Assembly: GCA_900473415.1 (NCBI GenBank)
Contig: UCLR01000005.1
Location: forward strand, 1-64,000
DNA from: Hyphomicrobiales bacterium
GTDB taxonomy: Bacteria > Pseudomonadota > Alphaproteobacteria > Rhizobiales > Beijerinckiaceae
Direction of reading: 5' to 3'
DNA length: 64,000 nt
Shown here: positions 63,880 to 64,000 of the stretch, in pieces
Numbering within the stretch: position 1 is the first letter of the stretch
How the letters are laid out: the number at the start of each line of letters is the position of its first letter
The notes under the pieces: model-generated
What the model saw: the letters and a program-made list of their open reading frames with translations, nothing else
The model's database searches: none
What the model was told of the DNA's origin: nothing
Position numbers and translations under genes: made by a program

Positions 63880-64000
63880 CCTGTTCCTCCCGTAGCGGCC
63901 GATTCGTTGCGGCCTGTCCTTGTCGCGTCGCCTTCGCTTCTGTGGCGAAGTGGAAACCGTAGAAATCGCCTGCCTACCTCAAATCTTGAATGCTTCCAGC
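63880..64000 (-). promoter_or_regulatory. Upstream region of the NitT/TauT-type operon
   Basis: The last 121 bases hold no gene on either strand that I can support. They include the ribosome-binding site just before 63879 and probably the promoter for the binding-protein and permease pair. Confidence 0.35.

Noticed and set aside
1-64000. CRISPR arrays, tRNA or rRNA genes, insertion sequences, integrase or phage genes
   Set aside because: No regularly spaced direct repeats, cloverleaf-like sequences, rRNA segments or transposase/integrase motifs were noticed on reading both strands. Short ncRNAs cannot be excluded without covariance searches.

Overview
The window is 64 kb of GC-rich DNA that reads as an alphaproteobacterial chromosome, most likely Hyphomicrobiales and perhaps a Bosea-like genus. 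The grounds are codon use, Rhizobiales-type GntR/FCD regulators, several dipeptide-type ABC systems, a ccoNOQP/fixI/ccoS locus and an exopolysaccharide (EPS) cluster with an ExoY-like sugar transferase. The genus is an inference. I saw no rRNA, tRNA, CRISPR array, insertion sequence or phage gene.

Layout. (1) 1-6.6 kb: the last codons of a gene with its terminator, then two tandem type V autotransporter genes on the minus strand. They share a conserved structured leader just before their start codons, and the upstream copy is broken by a one-base frameshift. (2) 6.8-14.4 kb, minus strand: a dipeptide/oligopeptide ABC transporter (two solute-binding proteins, two permeases, two ATPases). (3) 14.7-23.9 kb: a catabolic and transport module around a GntR/FCD repressor with a near-perfect operator. 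A divergent operon encodes an AstE/DoeB-like deacylase, a third binding protein, two permeases, an MlrC-like M81 metallopeptidase and an enolase-superfamily enzyme. A second enolase-superfamily gene is coupled to the regulator. The module has no ATPase of its own and may borrow those of region 2. (4) 24.3-31.2 kb: the high-affinity cbb3 oxidase genes ccoN, ccoO, ccoQ, ccoP, two membrane-protein genes, the copper ATPase fixI and ccoS. (5) 31.6-38.0 kb: a PPK2 polyphosphate kinase, a P2-type cation ATPase and a Pat-like acyl-CoA synthetase/GNAT protein whose first 55 residues are separated by a frameshift. (6) 38.2-62.0 kb: an EPS assembly region with an outer-membrane export protein, a response regulator, an ExoY-like initiating transferase, six glycosyltransferase domains in five genes, two methyltransferases, an O-antigen-ligase/polymerase-like protein, a chain-length/BY-kinase-like protein, a flippase, a UDP-galactopyranose-mutase-like flavoprotein, a GH16 hydrolase and two large HAD-type proteins. 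(7) 62.0-63.9 kb: a NitT/TauT-type permease and binding protein on the minus strand, with the ATPase not in view.

How they work together. Regions 2 and 3 suggest uptake and breakdown of small amide or peptide compounds. Regions 4 and 5 suggest respiration and energy balance at low oxygen. Region 6 looks like a Wzx/Wzy-type polysaccharide pathway: ExoY-like initiation, stepwise glycosyl transfer, flipping, polymerisation, length control, export, and trimming by GH16. The most unusual signals are the duplicated autotransporter leader, the paired HAD proteins, a response regulator with Glu at its phosphoacceptor site, a BY-kinase-like domain without a recognisable Walker A motif, and an ABC import operon with two enolase-superfamily enzymes and no ATPase.
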